DNA of 40,134 nt from Oscillospiraceae bacterium. Its GTDB lineage: Bacteria; Bacillota; Clostridia; Oscillospirales; Oscillospiraceae. The position numbers were made by a program, and so were the translations under genes. Under the pieces are notes generated by a model. It did no database searches and was not told where the DNA came from. It was given only the letters and a program-made list of their open reading frames with translations. How positions within the stretch are numbered: the stretch's first letter is position 1; every line of letters begins with the position of its first letter. This document shows, one piece after another, positions 1 through 8,364 of this stretch. The stretch spans positions 1 through 40,134 of the forward strand of contig JAAWEH010000004.1 of the NCBI GenBank assembly GCA_022794215.1, in the 5' to 3' direction.

Positions 1-478
1 CATATCTCTGCTGGTCGGTGAGGACGTCCAGCCGCTCGTCCCCGCCGCCCTCCAAGGTGTTGGCCAGGGTGGTCCAGTAGGGGCCGTCGTACTTGTCGTG
101 AGTGTACAGCAGCCGCACTTCTATAAGGGCCTTTTCCAGCAGTACCCCAAAGTCGCAGTACCGCTCCACATATTCATGGCCGTACTTATCCTTTTCCCCT
201 GTGGGTACCGTGTAGCTGCTGGGGATGCCGGTAAACTTCCACCGCAGGGGCAGGGCCCCCAGGTTCACCGGCCCCCACTCCACCTCGGAGCGGGTCTGGG
301 TAATGATGTCCCAGTTCTCCGGCTCATAGGCCGCCGAGCCCGGGAACACCGCATACTCCTCCTCCGGGCACCAGCTGGGGGGCGTAGGGGTCACGCTCTC
401 CTCCGCCGCCAGAGCCCCCGGCAGAAGGGACAGAGTGAGAGCAAAAGCCAATAACAGGCATCGAATTTTCCGTTTCAT
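1..478 (-). CDS. Secreted protein of unknown function, C-terminus beyond window edge
   Basis: The ATG at 478 is preceded by a good ribosome binding site (AGGAG about 9 bases upstream). The reading frame is open to the window edge, giving about 159 residues. Residues 1-25 form a classical signal peptide: MKRK, a hydrophobic Leu/Ala-rich core, then an ALA-A cleavage site. The mature start contains PEEEYAVFPGSAAYEPENW, which closely resembles AEEDYIVFPGDPVYEGDNW at the same place in the next gene (517-2229), so the two are tandem paralogs. It lies 38 bases downstream of that gene on the same strand and is probably co-transcribed with it. No catalytic motif is visible in the part present. I expect an extracellular or wall-associated protein but cannot assign a function. 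Confidence 0.8.
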   Translation of the reverse strand, partial: MKRKIRCLLLAFALTLSLLPGALAAEESVTPTPPSWCPEEEYAVFPGSAAYEPENWDIITQTRSEVEWGPVNLGALPLRWKFTGIPSSYTVPTGEKDKYGHEYVERYCDFGVLLEKALIEVRLLYTHDKYDGPYWTTLANTLEGGGDERLDVLTDQQRY

Positions 479-516
479 GGATTTTTCACTCCTCAAAGTT
501 ATATTCCCTTATTTTT

Positions 517-2229
517 TTACCTTTTGTTTTCCTCTAAAAAACCCCACACTCCGGCGCCAAAGATGCTGTCGTCAAAAAGTGTCCGGGTATCCGGCGCCTG
601 CCGGAGATACTGGTAGACCCGGGCCAGCTCTGTCTCCCAAATATCCGTCTCGCCCAGATCTTCCCGCAGGCACCAGTAATATCCCTGCAGAAAATTTTCC
701 TCCATATCGATCCAGGAGTTTATCCGTTCATCCGCCGCCAATTCCCGGGCGGCGGGCTCGATCAGCGCCAGCGCCTCATCATAGGTCACATATCCCGCTG
801 TATAGCCCCACTGGGCCAGCGCGGAAATCCGGCACAGATCCCAGGCACGGACGCCGCTGGTTTCCCACCGCGTCCAAAGGTTTTTGGTCTGGGGCCACAT
901 ATACCGATCCACCGGATCCATGCTGGCGGTGCGCCGCTTGATGGTGGCCAGGGATAGATTTTTGACCTCCTGGGCCGCCTGCTGAAACTCCTGGCTGCTT
1001 CCGCTTTCCTGAAGCTGGGCCATCACCGTCAGCAGGGTCTCCCGATCCGGGATCTCCCAAACCTCCGCCAAGATCCTCCGGCTCTCCGCCGCCGGCTCCA
1101 GCGCCCGACTCTGGGGCGTTCCGTTCTCGTCCCGCCGGGTCACCGTGTGGGGGGAGCGGGGATAAAACCCAAACACGGTGGGGTCTCCCCCCTCCAGAAA
1201 GCCCAGCACCGCCGCCATGGTTTTGGCCCACTGCTCCACATTGGATCCTTCCGCCATCCCTTTGTTTTCAGCAATGTCCACCCGCCGCTCCGCGCTGTTC
1301 CAGCTCACCTGCTGGCCAAAGAGCTCGGCGGCATAGCGAATGGGGAAATAGGTTCGGTTCTGGTCGGCATAGGGGGCCACATCCATCTCCACCGGCTGTC
1401 CGTTCACCCAGGCCGTAGTCTCCCCCGGGGTCATGGCCACCGTTGCGCCCGCCCGGGTCAATGTTACCTCCCAGCTTTCGGGATCCCAGTCCACATCGGC
1501 CCCCAACGCCTCGGCCAGAGCCCGGATGGGCACCATGGTCCGCTCATTTTTCACCTGGGGATCGGTGTCCATCTGCAGCAGCATCCCGTCCAGGTAGACG
1601 GTAATCCGGGACTTTTCCGGCAGGTAAAAGCTCCAGTAGGCGTCCGCCGACTGCTCCACCTTCTCCCGGGTCTCGCTACTCACCCGATCCATGCCCGGGG
1701 CGTCGAAGAAATCCGCCACCGTCATGCCCAAAGCGTCCAGGGCGGGCACAATGGCCTGCCCCCAGTTGTCCACATAGTCTGGGTGATACACCAGATAGGC
1801 CCGGTATTTTTCCACACTGAGCCGGTAGTAGATCTCGTCCCGGCCCCGGTTCAGGTCATACCAGCCGCTTTCCGCGGCGTTAAAGGCATTCCCCGCCGCC
1901 AAAAAAGCGGCCCGGGCCTCAAACTCGTCCTCCCCATAGTTCTCCGCACACCGCAGGCGGATCAGGGCCGTTTCATAGCATCGGCCCGCCGAACCCTCCG
2001 CCCAGTCCCGGCCCTCGTAGGGCAGCAGCGCGCCCCTCTGGGCCTGCTCCCGCTGCTCCAGTATCCGGCTCCAGTTATCCCCTTCATAAACCGGATCGCC
2101 GGGGAAAACAATATAGTCCTCCTCCGCCATCCATTCCGGCGCGGCCGGCTCCGCCGCCGCCCCAAAAGCGGCGGGACAAAGGCCCAAAACCATGATCAGC
2201 ACAAGAAGCAGGGAAAGGGATCGTTTCAT
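517..2229 (-). CDS. Secreted protein with copper-amine-oxidase-N-like (stalk) domain
   Basis: This is a 570-residue protein. The ATG at 2229 follows AAGGAGACCCCT. Residues 1-24 are a signal peptide (MKRS, Leu/Val/Met core, AFGA-A). Residues about 27-205 are an unassigned region that begins with the motif shared with the neighbouring paralog (EEDYIVFPG). Residues about 209-319 match the copper amine oxidase N-terminal-like domain (PF07833 type): two repeats with the hallmark patterns RTMVPIRALAEALGADVDW and RTYFPIRYAAELFG, each followed by a W..............V strand. This domain is a common surface-protein stalk in Clostridia and does not imply amine oxidase activity. The C-terminal 250 residues are Trp/Glu/Arg-rich and unassigned. 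It sits 49 bases after the 2279-4471 gene and 38 before the 1-478 paralog, in one leftward run. Confidence 0.85.
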   Translation of the reverse strand: MKRSLSLLLVLIMVLGLCPAAFGAAAEPAAPEWMAEEDYIVFPGDPVYEGDNWSRILEQREQAQRGALLPYEGRDWAEGSAGRCYETALIRLRCAENYGEDEFEARAAFLAAGNAFNAAESGWYDLNRGRDEIYYRLSVEKYRAYLVYHPDYVDNWGQAIVPALDALGMTVADFFDAPGMDRVSSETREKVEQSADAYWSFYLPEKSRITVYLDGMLLQMDTDPQVKNERTMVPIRALAEALGADVDWDPESWEVTLTRAGATVAMTPGETTAWVNGQPVEMDVAPYADQNRTYFPIRYAAELFGQQVSWNSAERRVDIAENKGMAEGSNVEQWAKTMAAVLGFLEGGDPTVFGFYPRSPHTVTRRDENGTPQSRALEPAAESRRILAEVWEIPDRETLLTVMAQLQESGSSQEFQQAAQEVKNLSLATIKRRTASMDPVDRYMWPQTKNLWTRWETSGVRAWDLCRISALAQWGYTAGYVTYDEALALIEPAARELAADERINSWIDMEENFLQGYYWCLREDLGETDIWETELARVYQYLRQAPDTRTLFDDSIFGAGVWGFLEENKR

Positions 2230-2278
2230 AGGGGTCTCCTTTTTCTATGGTTGCAAATGGGAAAGATGCGCTGTCTTT

Positions 2279-4471
2279 TTACATCTCCACGAGCTCCGCC
2301 CCGGCAGGGGGCACGGTGCGGGGCTCCTCCTTCACCGCCCGGCGGGAGGAGTCGGTGGTCATCTCCAGCTTGAACTGGTTCTTCCAGTGGAATTCCGCCG
2401 CACCGGTGGATCTGTCCGCCGTGCCGGAGGCCTCCGCGGTAAACCGGAAGTCAAACAGGTTCAGCACCCAGCTCAGCAGGGCGGTCTCCCCGGCGTCCAT
2501 CCAGTAAAAGCTCTGGGCGGCGATGGCGTCCATGTCGGGCCGCACCACGGCGGAGGCAGTCTGCTTCCCGTTCCGGTCCACCGAAACCGTCACCTCCAGC
2601 TCCCGGAACAGGCTGTCCACCGCCGTCTCCTCGTAGGGATTCACCATGGTCATCCAATCGCCGAGCCGCTGAGCGTCCAGCTTCCAGGTCAGGGCGCCGT
2701 TCCGCTCGGTGACGGCGTCGCCTCCCACCAGCAGGTTGGCCATCACCCGGGCCATGGCATAGTCGGAATAGGCGCTGCCGGCGCCCCAGTAGTCATTCTC
2801 ACTGCTGTCCAGCAGCATTTCATAGAGAAGGGCGGCGGTATCCCACTCTCGGTCAGCCAGGACGCTCTCCAGAATGGACAGGCCCTCATCCTCCTGCCCC
2901 ATTCCGGACAGGTCGGCGGCAAACCAGGTGTTTTCGCTCACCGTATCGTCAAAAAGAGCCAGAAGGGGCACGTTCCAGTAAAGCTTCCCCTCGTCCCCGT
3001 TCAAGATGACCTCCGCCTTACAGCCGGTAAGCAGGGTCTTCAAATTTTGATAGTTGATCTTGGGCATCTCCATGGCCAGCTGATCCAGAGCGGGCTGGCC
3101 CAGCAGATCCAGCAGCTCCACGGCATTGACGCTTACCGTCAGGTCGATCACATTATCCCGGGCCACTGCGTCTGCCTTGATGGTGAAGGTGTAGTCCTTG
3201 TCCCCGTCCAGGCTGTTGAACGCAGTGAGGGTAATGTCCATGGTCTGGGTCGTGCGGTAGCTCTGGCCCGGCTCCCACTTTGCGGTGGACAGCACCCGGG
3301 TCACCATCTCGTCAAACTTGGAGAAGTCCTGGTATATCACATTGCCTTCCAGCTCTCCCATCAGGCCCAGCATTTTCTGGCCCATGCCCTCGTAGCCCCA
3401 CTCGTCCACCTCGTCCACGCTGGCCAGGGTCTCGTCGTCCACATAGATCCCTTTTAGCAGCAGCTCCCGGTTCAGCAGCGCCACCTCGTTGGTGTACTGG
3501 TTCCATACAACGTCCCAGCCTTCGGCCACGGCGGCGGGGCGGAGGGGCACCAGCTCGTCGGTATAGTGAGTGCCCAGAATGGCGTTGACCACCTCGGGGG
3601 AAGCATAGGTCACCCCGTCCACGGCGGTGAGCTCCGCGTCATAATCAAAGCCGTTGACCACCAGGGTCAAAGGGTACTCCTCATAGCTCCAGTTGTTCCA
3701 AGTCAGGCTCTCCATGTACTCCACGTAGAGGCATTCCACAAACTCCTCCTCCGTCCACAGATCCCGCCAGCCGGTCATGAACTCCTCCTTGGTCCAGTAG
3801 CTCCACTCCTGGGCAAAGTAGGCATCGGCGTCAAAGTTCGCCCAGCTCTCTGGATCCGCCGTCCGGTAGGCCTCCGCCTGGTCGTGGCGGTTGGCCGCCT
3901 CCCGGCGGTGCTCGATGTATCCGGTCAGCAGATTCTCCCGCACCGCCTCGGGACTCTCCAGACCATACTCCTCCATATAGGCGGTCATGGGATCCAGATA
4001 GCCCTTCTGGGCCAGCAGCTCGTTTGTATCCAGCGCCTCCAATTCCCCGGGGAATGCTTCCTCAAAGAGAGCAAGGAGCTGGGTGTTATAGGCTTCCATC
4101 ACCTGGTCATACACGGCAGCGCTTATGTACTCACTCCACATCTCCGCTTTAAAGCCTTCCTCGTCCAGGCCGAAGATTTCCATGTACTCTTCTCTGCTCC
4201 ACCAATAATAGTCCATTTCATCGAACCAGGCATTTGCGTCAAAGGCCTCATACTCCGCTTGGTGGGTGGCGTTGTACTCCTCCTCCATCCGGTTCCAAAT
4301 GTCATCCCGCCTCAGGTTCCGCCAGGTAACCGGCTCTGCAGGCAGGGGCACTATCTCCTCCGCGGAAGGGCCCGCCATGGGCGGCGTCTCCTCGGCGGCC
4401 ATGGCCGGGGTAACCAGAGATACTGCCAAGGTGAGGGACAGCATCAGGGACAGGCAACGTTTTGTTTTCAT
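2279..4471 (-). CDS. Large acidic secreted protein with internal repeat and divergent stalk-like domain
   Basis: I chose the ATG at 4471 because AAGGAGG lies 9 bases upstream; an in-frame ATG at 4492 lies upstream of that site and is unlikely to be used. The product is 730 residues. Residues 1-26 are a signal peptide (MKTKR, hydrophobic core, AMA-A). The mature N-terminal half is rich in Glu, Asp, Tyr and Trp and holds two similar segments at about 77-118 and 213-254 (FDANAWF..YYWW.REEYM and FDADAYF..SYWTKEEFM). Residues about 266-334 look like a diverged copper-amine-oxidase-N-like module (VVNGFDYDAE, then LVPLRPAAVAEGWDVVW). The remainder is predicted beta-rich and unassigned. The gene starts 53 bases after the stop of the topoisomerase gene, so the two may share a transcript. 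The function is unknown. Confidence 0.83.
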   Translation of the reverse strand: MKTKRCLSLMLSLTLAVSLVTPAMAAEETPPMAGPSAEEIVPLPAEPVTWRNLRRDDIWNRMEEEYNATHQAEYEAFDANAWFDEMDYYWWSREEYMEIFGLDEEGFKAEMWSEYISAAVYDQVMEAYNTQLLALFEEAFPGELEALDTNELLAQKGYLDPMTAYMEEYGLESPEAVRENLLTGYIEHRREAANRHDQAEAYRTADPESWANFDADAYFAQEWSYWTKEEFMTGWRDLWTEEEFVECLYVEYMESLTWNNWSYEEYPLTLVVNGFDYDAELTAVDGVTYASPEVVNAILGTHYTDELVPLRPAAVAEGWDVVWNQYTNEVALLNRELLLKGIYVDDETLASVDEVDEWGYEGMGQKMLGLMGELEGNVIYQDFSKFDEMVTRVLSTAKWEPGQSYRTTQTMDITLTAFNSLDGDKDYTFTIKADAVARDNVIDLTVSVNAVELLDLLGQPALDQLAMEMPKINYQNLKTLLTGCKAEVILNGDEGKLYWNVPLLALFDDTVSENTWFAADLSGMGQEDEGLSILESVLADREWDTAALLYEMLLDSSENDYWGAGSAYSDYAMARVMANLLVGGDAVTERNGALTWKLDAQRLGDWMTMVNPYEETAVDSLFRELEVTVSVDRNGKQTASAVVRPDMDAIAAQSFYWMDAGETALLSWVLNLFDFRFTAEASGTADRSTGAAEFHWKNQFKLEMTTDSSRRAVKEEPRTVPPAGAELVEM

Positions 4472-4524
4472 TTGGGAATACCTCCTTGTCATTTTTCAAT
4501 GGGCCTTGCCCAGGTTGCTCTTTG

Positions 4525-6513
4525 TTATGAAATATCCGCCAGCTCCAAAAACTCGTGGCCGTGTTCGGCAATGTGATCCTTCCGACCCTGGAGGTTATCA
4601 CCCAGCAGAAGGTCGAACATCTGAGCGGTGGCTTCGGCGTCCTCGGGCATGACCTTGATGAGCCTTCTGGTCTCCGGGTTCATGGTGGTCAGCCACATCA
4701 TCTCCGGCTCGTTCTCGCCCAGGCCCTTGGAGCGCTGGATGGTAATTTTCTTCCCCGCTCCGATCTCCTTGACGATGTCGTCCTTCTCCTTGTTGGAGTA
4801 GGCAAACCAGGTTTTTTCCTTGTAGTTGATCTCATAAAGGGGCGATTCCGCGATATACACATACCCCCGGCGGATGAGGGTGGGGGTCAGCCGCCAGAGC
4901 ATGGTCAGGATCAGGGTGCGGATCTGGTAGCCGTCCACGTCGGCGTCGGTACAGATAACCACCTTGTTCCAGCGGAGATTCATCAGGTCGAAGGCCGCCA
5001 GATCTTTGGCCTTTTTGTCGTTGACCTCCACACCACAGCCCAGAACCTTCATCAGGTCTGTGATGATCTCGCTTTTGAAGATTCGGGCGTAGTCCGCCTT
5101 CAGGCAGTTGAGGATCTTTCCCCGGACGGGCATGATGCCCTGAAACTCCGCGTCCCGGGAGAGTTTGACGCTGCCCAGGGCCGAATCGCCCTCCACGATA
5201 TAGAGCTCCCGGCGCTCGGGATCCTTGGTGCGGCAGTCCACAAACTTCTGCACCCGGTTGGCAAGATCCATGGTGCCCGTCAGCTTTTTCTTAATGTTCA
5301 GCCGGGCCTTCTCCGCGGATTCCCGGCTTCTCTTGTTCACCAGCACCTGCTCGGCGATCCTCTGGGCGTCAAAGGGATTTTCGATGAAGTAGACCTCCAT
5401 CTGGGCCTTCAAAAAAACCGTCATGGCATCCTGGACGAACTTGTTGGTCACCGCCTTCTTGGTTTGGTTCTCATAGGAGGTCTGGGTGGAGAAGTTGTTG
5501 CTCACCAGCACCAGGCAGTCCTCCACATCCTGCCAGGTGATCTTGCTCTCGTTCTTCTGGTACTTCCCCTGCCCCTTGAGATAGCCGTCGATGGCGGAGA
5601 CCAGGGCGGAGCGGGTGGCCTTCTCCGGGCTCCCTCCGTGCTCCAGCCAGGAGGAATTGTGGTAGTGCTCGATGACCTGCACCGTGTTGGAAAAGCACAG
5701 GGAGACGCTGAGCTTCACCTTATACTCCGGCTTGTCCTCCCGGTCCCGGCCCTTCCGCTCGGTCTGCCAGAACACCGGCTGGGTCAGGGCCTTCTCCCCG
5801 GCCAGCTCCTGCACGTAGTCCCGAATGCCGTTCTCGTAGAGAAAATCGGTGGTCTCAAACTTCCCCGGGGCGGTCTCGTTCTTAAACCGGAAGGTGACCC
5901 CGGCGTTGACCACCGCCTGACGCTTCATTACGTCGGTGTAGTACTCGGGGGGAATGGCGATGTCGGTGAAGACCTCCAGGTCGGGCTTCCAGCGAATGGT
6001 GGTGCCCGTCTTTTTGCCCTGGTCGGTGTCCTCCTCGTGAAGGCCGCCGATGTTCTCCCCCTTCTCAAAGTGAAGGGTATACTTCTTTCCGTCCCGGCGC
6101 ACCGTCACGTCCATGTACTCGCTGGCGTACTGGGTGGCGCAGGAGCCAAGGCCGTTGAGGCCCAGGGAGTACTCATAGTTGTCGTCCCCGCCGCCGTACT
6201 TGCCGCCGGCGTAGAGCTCGCAGAACACCAGTTCCCAGTTGAACCGGCCCTCCTTCTCGTTCCAGGCCACCGGACAGCCCCGGCCCTGGTCAACGACCTC
6301 GATGGAGCGATCCAAAAACCGGGTCACAGTGATGAGGCTGCCGTGACCCTCCTTGGCCTCGTCAATGGCGTTGGAGAGGATCTCAAAAACGGCGTGCTGA
6401 CAGCCGTCCAGGCCGTCGGAGCCGAAGATGACTCCGGGGCGTTTCCGCACCCGGTCGGCTCCCTTCAGGGAGGAGATAGAAGTATTGTCATATTGTGGTT
6501 TCACGCTTGCCAT
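4525..6513 (-). CDS. GyrB/ParE-type topoisomerase II subunit B, divergent, no A subunit adjacent
   Basis: This 662-residue protein has the full type IIA subunit B layout. A GHKL ATPase domain has the N box FEILSNAIDEA (Glu44, Asn48), VVDQGRGCPV (Asp75) and the lid GLNGLGSCATQYAS (118-131). It is followed by the transducer, then a Toprim domain with LYIVEGDSALGS and CTDADVDGYQIRTLIL, and the C-terminal QRSKGLGENEPEMMW. Catalytic acids are kept, but several consensus stretches are changed (EGDSALGSVKLSRD for EGDSAGGSAKQGRD, QRSKGLGEN for QRYKGLGEM, GLNGLG for GLHGVG). It is therefore probably a paralog rather than the housekeeping GyrB. No GyrA/ParC gene follows; the next genes encode secreted proteins. 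The start at 6513 (MASVKPQY) has GAGGGAAGG upstream. Family assignment is secure; whether it is ParE or a third paralog is not. Confidence 0.9.
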   Translation of the reverse strand: MASVKPQYDNTSISSLKGADRVRKRPGVIFGSDGLDGCQHAVFEILSNAIDEAKEGHGSLITVTRFLDRSIEVVDQGRGCPVAWNEKEGRFNWELVFCELYAGGKYGGGDDNYEYSLGLNGLGSCATQYASEYMDVTVRRDGKKYTLHFEKGENIGGLHEEDTDQGKKTGTTIRWKPDLEVFTDIAIPPEYYTDVMKRQAVVNAGVTFRFKNETAPGKFETTDFLYENGIRDYVQELAGEKALTQPVFWQTERKGRDREDKPEYKVKLSVSLCFSNTVQVIEHYHNSSWLEHGGSPEKATRSALVSAIDGYLKGQGKYQKNESKITWQDVEDCLVLVSNNFSTQTSYENQTKKAVTNKFVQDAMTVFLKAQMEVYFIENPFDAQRIAEQVLVNKRSRESAEKARLNIKKKLTGTMDLANRVQKFVDCRTKDPERRELYIVEGDSALGSVKLSRDAEFQGIMPVRGKILNCLKADYARIFKSEIITDLMKVLGCGVEVNDKKAKDLAAFDLMNLRWNKVVICTDADVDGYQIRTLILTMLWRLTPTLIRRGYVYIAESPLYEINYKEKTWFAYSNKEKDDIVKEIGAGKKITIQRSKGLGENEPEMMWLTTMNPETRRLIKVMPEDAEATAQMFDLLLGDNLQGRKDHIAEHGHEFLELADIS

Positions 6514-6677
6514 TGGCCTTCCCTCGCTGTATAATCAAGTTATGCCTCATAAAAAGGCGCATATCAATTCAATATATAGTATACCATACCGGGTCAAGTT
6601 CCCACAAGTGCCCTTTTTTGCCAAAACCCATGGGGCGGGCCGCGCCCGTCCACTCTTCAAAAGGAAAGGTGACTGTT

Positions 6678-7922
6678 ATGTCTCTGGAACATCAGCTGCA
6701 AAATTACGCCCGGCTTCTCATTCACACTGGCTGTGCCCTGAAGCCCGGGCAGGAGGTTCTCCTCACCGCCCCGGTGGAGGCCGCCCCCTTCGTCCGGATG
6801 GTGGCGGCCCAGGCTTGGGAGGCCGGGGCTGGAGCCGTCACGGTGGAGTGGGTAGACGACACCATCAGCCGCCTTAAATACCTCCACGCCCCCGACGCTG
6901 CCTTTGAGAACGTCCCCGACTGGCTGGCTCTCCAGCGCAACGGCATCGCCCAGCGGGGCGGGGTCATCCTCTCTCTGGACGGGGAGGATCCGGACGGCAT
7001 GGCGGGGGTGGATCCCAGCCGTTTCACCGCCTGGTCCCGGGCGGTTCACCGGGACTGCAAGGCCTTCTACGACGGGATGGATCTGGGCCGCAACGTGTGG
7101 TGCATTGCCGGGGTCGCAACCCCGGCCTGGGCCAGAAAGGTGTTCCCCGGCATCAGCGAACCGGAGGCCATGGAGAAGCTTTGGAAAGCCATTCTGTCCA
7201 CCGCCCGCTCTGACGGGCCCGACCCGGCAAAGGCCTGGGCGGATCACTCCGCCGCCTTCCAGCGGCGGGTGGAGCTGTTGAACGCCAAGCAGTTTGACGC
7301 CCTTCATTACACCGCCCGGAACGGCACCGACTTCACCGTGGGGCTTAACAAAAATCACGTCTGGGCCGGCGGCGGGGCCGAGACGGTGGACGGGACTTGG
7401 TTTTTCCCCAATATGCCCACCGAGGAGATCTTCACCACCCCCCACCGGGATCGGGCCGACGGTATTGTTCACTCCGCATTGCCCCTCAACTATAACGGCG
7501 GTCTCATTGAAGACTTCTGGGTGAGATTCGAGGGTGGTACGGCGGTGGACTGCGGGGCCGCCAAGGGGCTGGAGCTTTTGAAAAGCATTCTGGCGGTAGA
7601 TGAGGGGGCCAAGCACCTGGGCGAGGTAGCCCTGGTGCCCCACGCCTCCCCCATCGCCCAGTCGGGCATCCTCTTCTATTCTACCCTTTACGATGAGAAC
7701 GCCGCCTGCCATCTGGCCTTGGGCAAGGGCTTTCCCGAGTGCGTGGAGGGCGGCCTGGAAATGGACGAGGCAGCTTTGAAGGAACACCACGTTAACCTCT
7801 CTGCCACCCATGTGGACTTTATGATCGGGACGGCGGATTTGAACATTACAGGCATTTTGGCCGATGGGACACAAGTGCCTGTCTTTCGAGATGGTAACTG
7901 GACGGGAGAGTTTACCCTTTAA
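6678..7922 (+). CDS. M29 family aminopeptidase (AmpS/PepS/AmpT type)
   Basis: This is a cytoplasmic metallo-aminopeptidase that removes N-terminal residues from peptides. The frame is open further upstream, but the ATG at 6678 has AGGAAAGGTG before it and begins the family-typical MSLEHQLQNYARLLI. The product is 414 residues, the usual M29 length (about 370-415). Recognisable M29 segments near the C-terminal half are NMPTEEIFTTPHR and KHLGEVALVPHASPI (each with a putative metal-binding Glu), FYSTLYDENAACHLALG (His) and HVDFMIGTADLNITG (His and Asp), which together form the two-metal site. It is transcribed away from the topoisomerase gene and ends in a strong terminator, so it is monocistronic. 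It fits a peptide-using lifestyle together with the opp importer in this window. Confidence 0.92.
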   Translation: MSLEHQLQNYARLLIHTGCALKPGQEVLLTAPVEAAPFVRMVAAQAWEAGAGAVTVEWVDDTISRLKYLHAPDAAFENVPDWLALQRNGIAQRGGVILSLDGEDPDGMAGVDPSRFTAWSRAVHRDCKAFYDGMDLGRNVWCIAGVATPAWARKVFPGISEPEAMEKLWKAILSTARSDGPDPAKAWADHSAAFQRRVELLNAKQFDALHYTARNGTDFTVGLNKNHVWAGGGAETVDGTWFFPNMPTEEIFTTPHRDRADGIVHSALPLNYNGGLIEDFWVRFEGGTAVDCGAAKGLELLKSILAVDEGAKHLGEVALVPHASPIAQSGILFYSTLYDENAACHLALGKGFPECVEGGLEMDEAALKEHHVNLSATHVDFMIGTADLNITGILADGTQVPVFRDGNWTGEFTL

Positions 7923-7934
7923 GCACACCAAACA

Positions 7935-7976
7935 AAAACGGGAAACGCTTCGATTTCGAAGTGTTTCCCGTTTTTT
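7935..7976. terminator. Rho-independent terminator, probably bidirectional
   Basis: The 16-bp stem ACGGGAAACGCTTCGA pairs with TCGAAGTGTTTCCCGT across a very short loop, with one G-T wobble. It is followed by TTTTTT on the plus strand and preceded by AAAAA (a T tract on the minus strand). It lies between the convergent M29 peptidase (ends 7922) and XRE gene (ends 8010) and can serve both. Confidence 0.92.
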
Positions 7977-8009
7977 CGTGTCTTTATAGGTCTAAAATGA
8001 AAGGAGTTA

Positions 8010-8237
8010 TCACGTCCGGAAATCAAACAACTGCTTCGGAGTTACTGCCAGCGCGTCACACAGGTCAAAGAGCACATCCAAAGAAACCGCACACTCCGCC
8101 GTCTCGATTCGGCTCATATGAGTGCGGCTGATGTCCACCCTTTCCGCAAGCTGCTCCTGAGATAGGCTTCTCATCTTGCGATAATAAGCAATATTTAGCC
8201 CCAATGCTTTATATTTTCCCCGCTGTTCTTTTCGCAT
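8010..8237 (-). CDS. Small XRE-family (Cro/CI type) HTH transcriptional regulator
   Basis: This 75-residue protein is almost entirely one HTH_3 domain. Residues about 12-66 read LGLNIAYYRKMRSLSQEQLA, then ERVDISRTHMSRIE (recognition helix), then SLDVLFDLCDALAVTPKQLF. It has no effector-binding or multimerisation domain, so it probably dimerises through the HTH module itself. The ATG at 8237 has AGGTGG about 12 bases upstream. It is divergent from the two-CxxC protein at 8365. A perfect palindrome at 8305-8321 between the genes is the obvious candidate operator, and it overlaps the -35 box of the rightward promoter, which suggests repression of the neighbour and perhaps of itself (inference). 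Confidence 0.9.
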   Translation of the reverse strand: MRKEQRGKYKALGLNIAYYRKMRSLSQEQLAERVDISRTHMSRIETAECAVSLDVLFDLCDALAVTPKQLFDFRT

Positions 8238-8304
8238 TATATCACATCCACCTAAAGTTTACCCCGTGGATGCTCAACACTCTATAACGTTTACCGTATT
8301 TTTT

Positions 8305-8338
8305 ATAACTTGACAAGTTATTTTATCAATGTAATAAT
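8305..8338 (+). promoter_or_regulatory. Promoter with palindromic operator overlapping the -35 box
   Basis: ATAACTTGACAAGTTAT (8305-8321) is a perfect inverted repeat with 8-base arms and a single central base. Embedded in it is TTGACA (8310-8315), followed after 17 bases by AATAAT (8333-8338), a near-consensus vegetative promoter pointing right toward the small CxxC gene. A dimeric HTH protein bound here would block the -35 region. The binder is not shown by sequence; the divergent XRE protein is the natural candidate. Confidence 0.75.
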
Positions 8339-8364
8339 TCATTTTGAGGAGGAGGTATACATCA

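Noticed and set aside
517-2229. Copper amine oxidase enzyme
   Set aside because: Only the N-terminal-like stalk module is present; the catalytic domain with its topaquinone motif is absent.
4471-4492. Upstream ATG at 4492 as start of the large secreted protein
   Set aside because: The strong AAGGAGG lies between this ATG and the one at 4471, and the latter gives a clean signal peptide.
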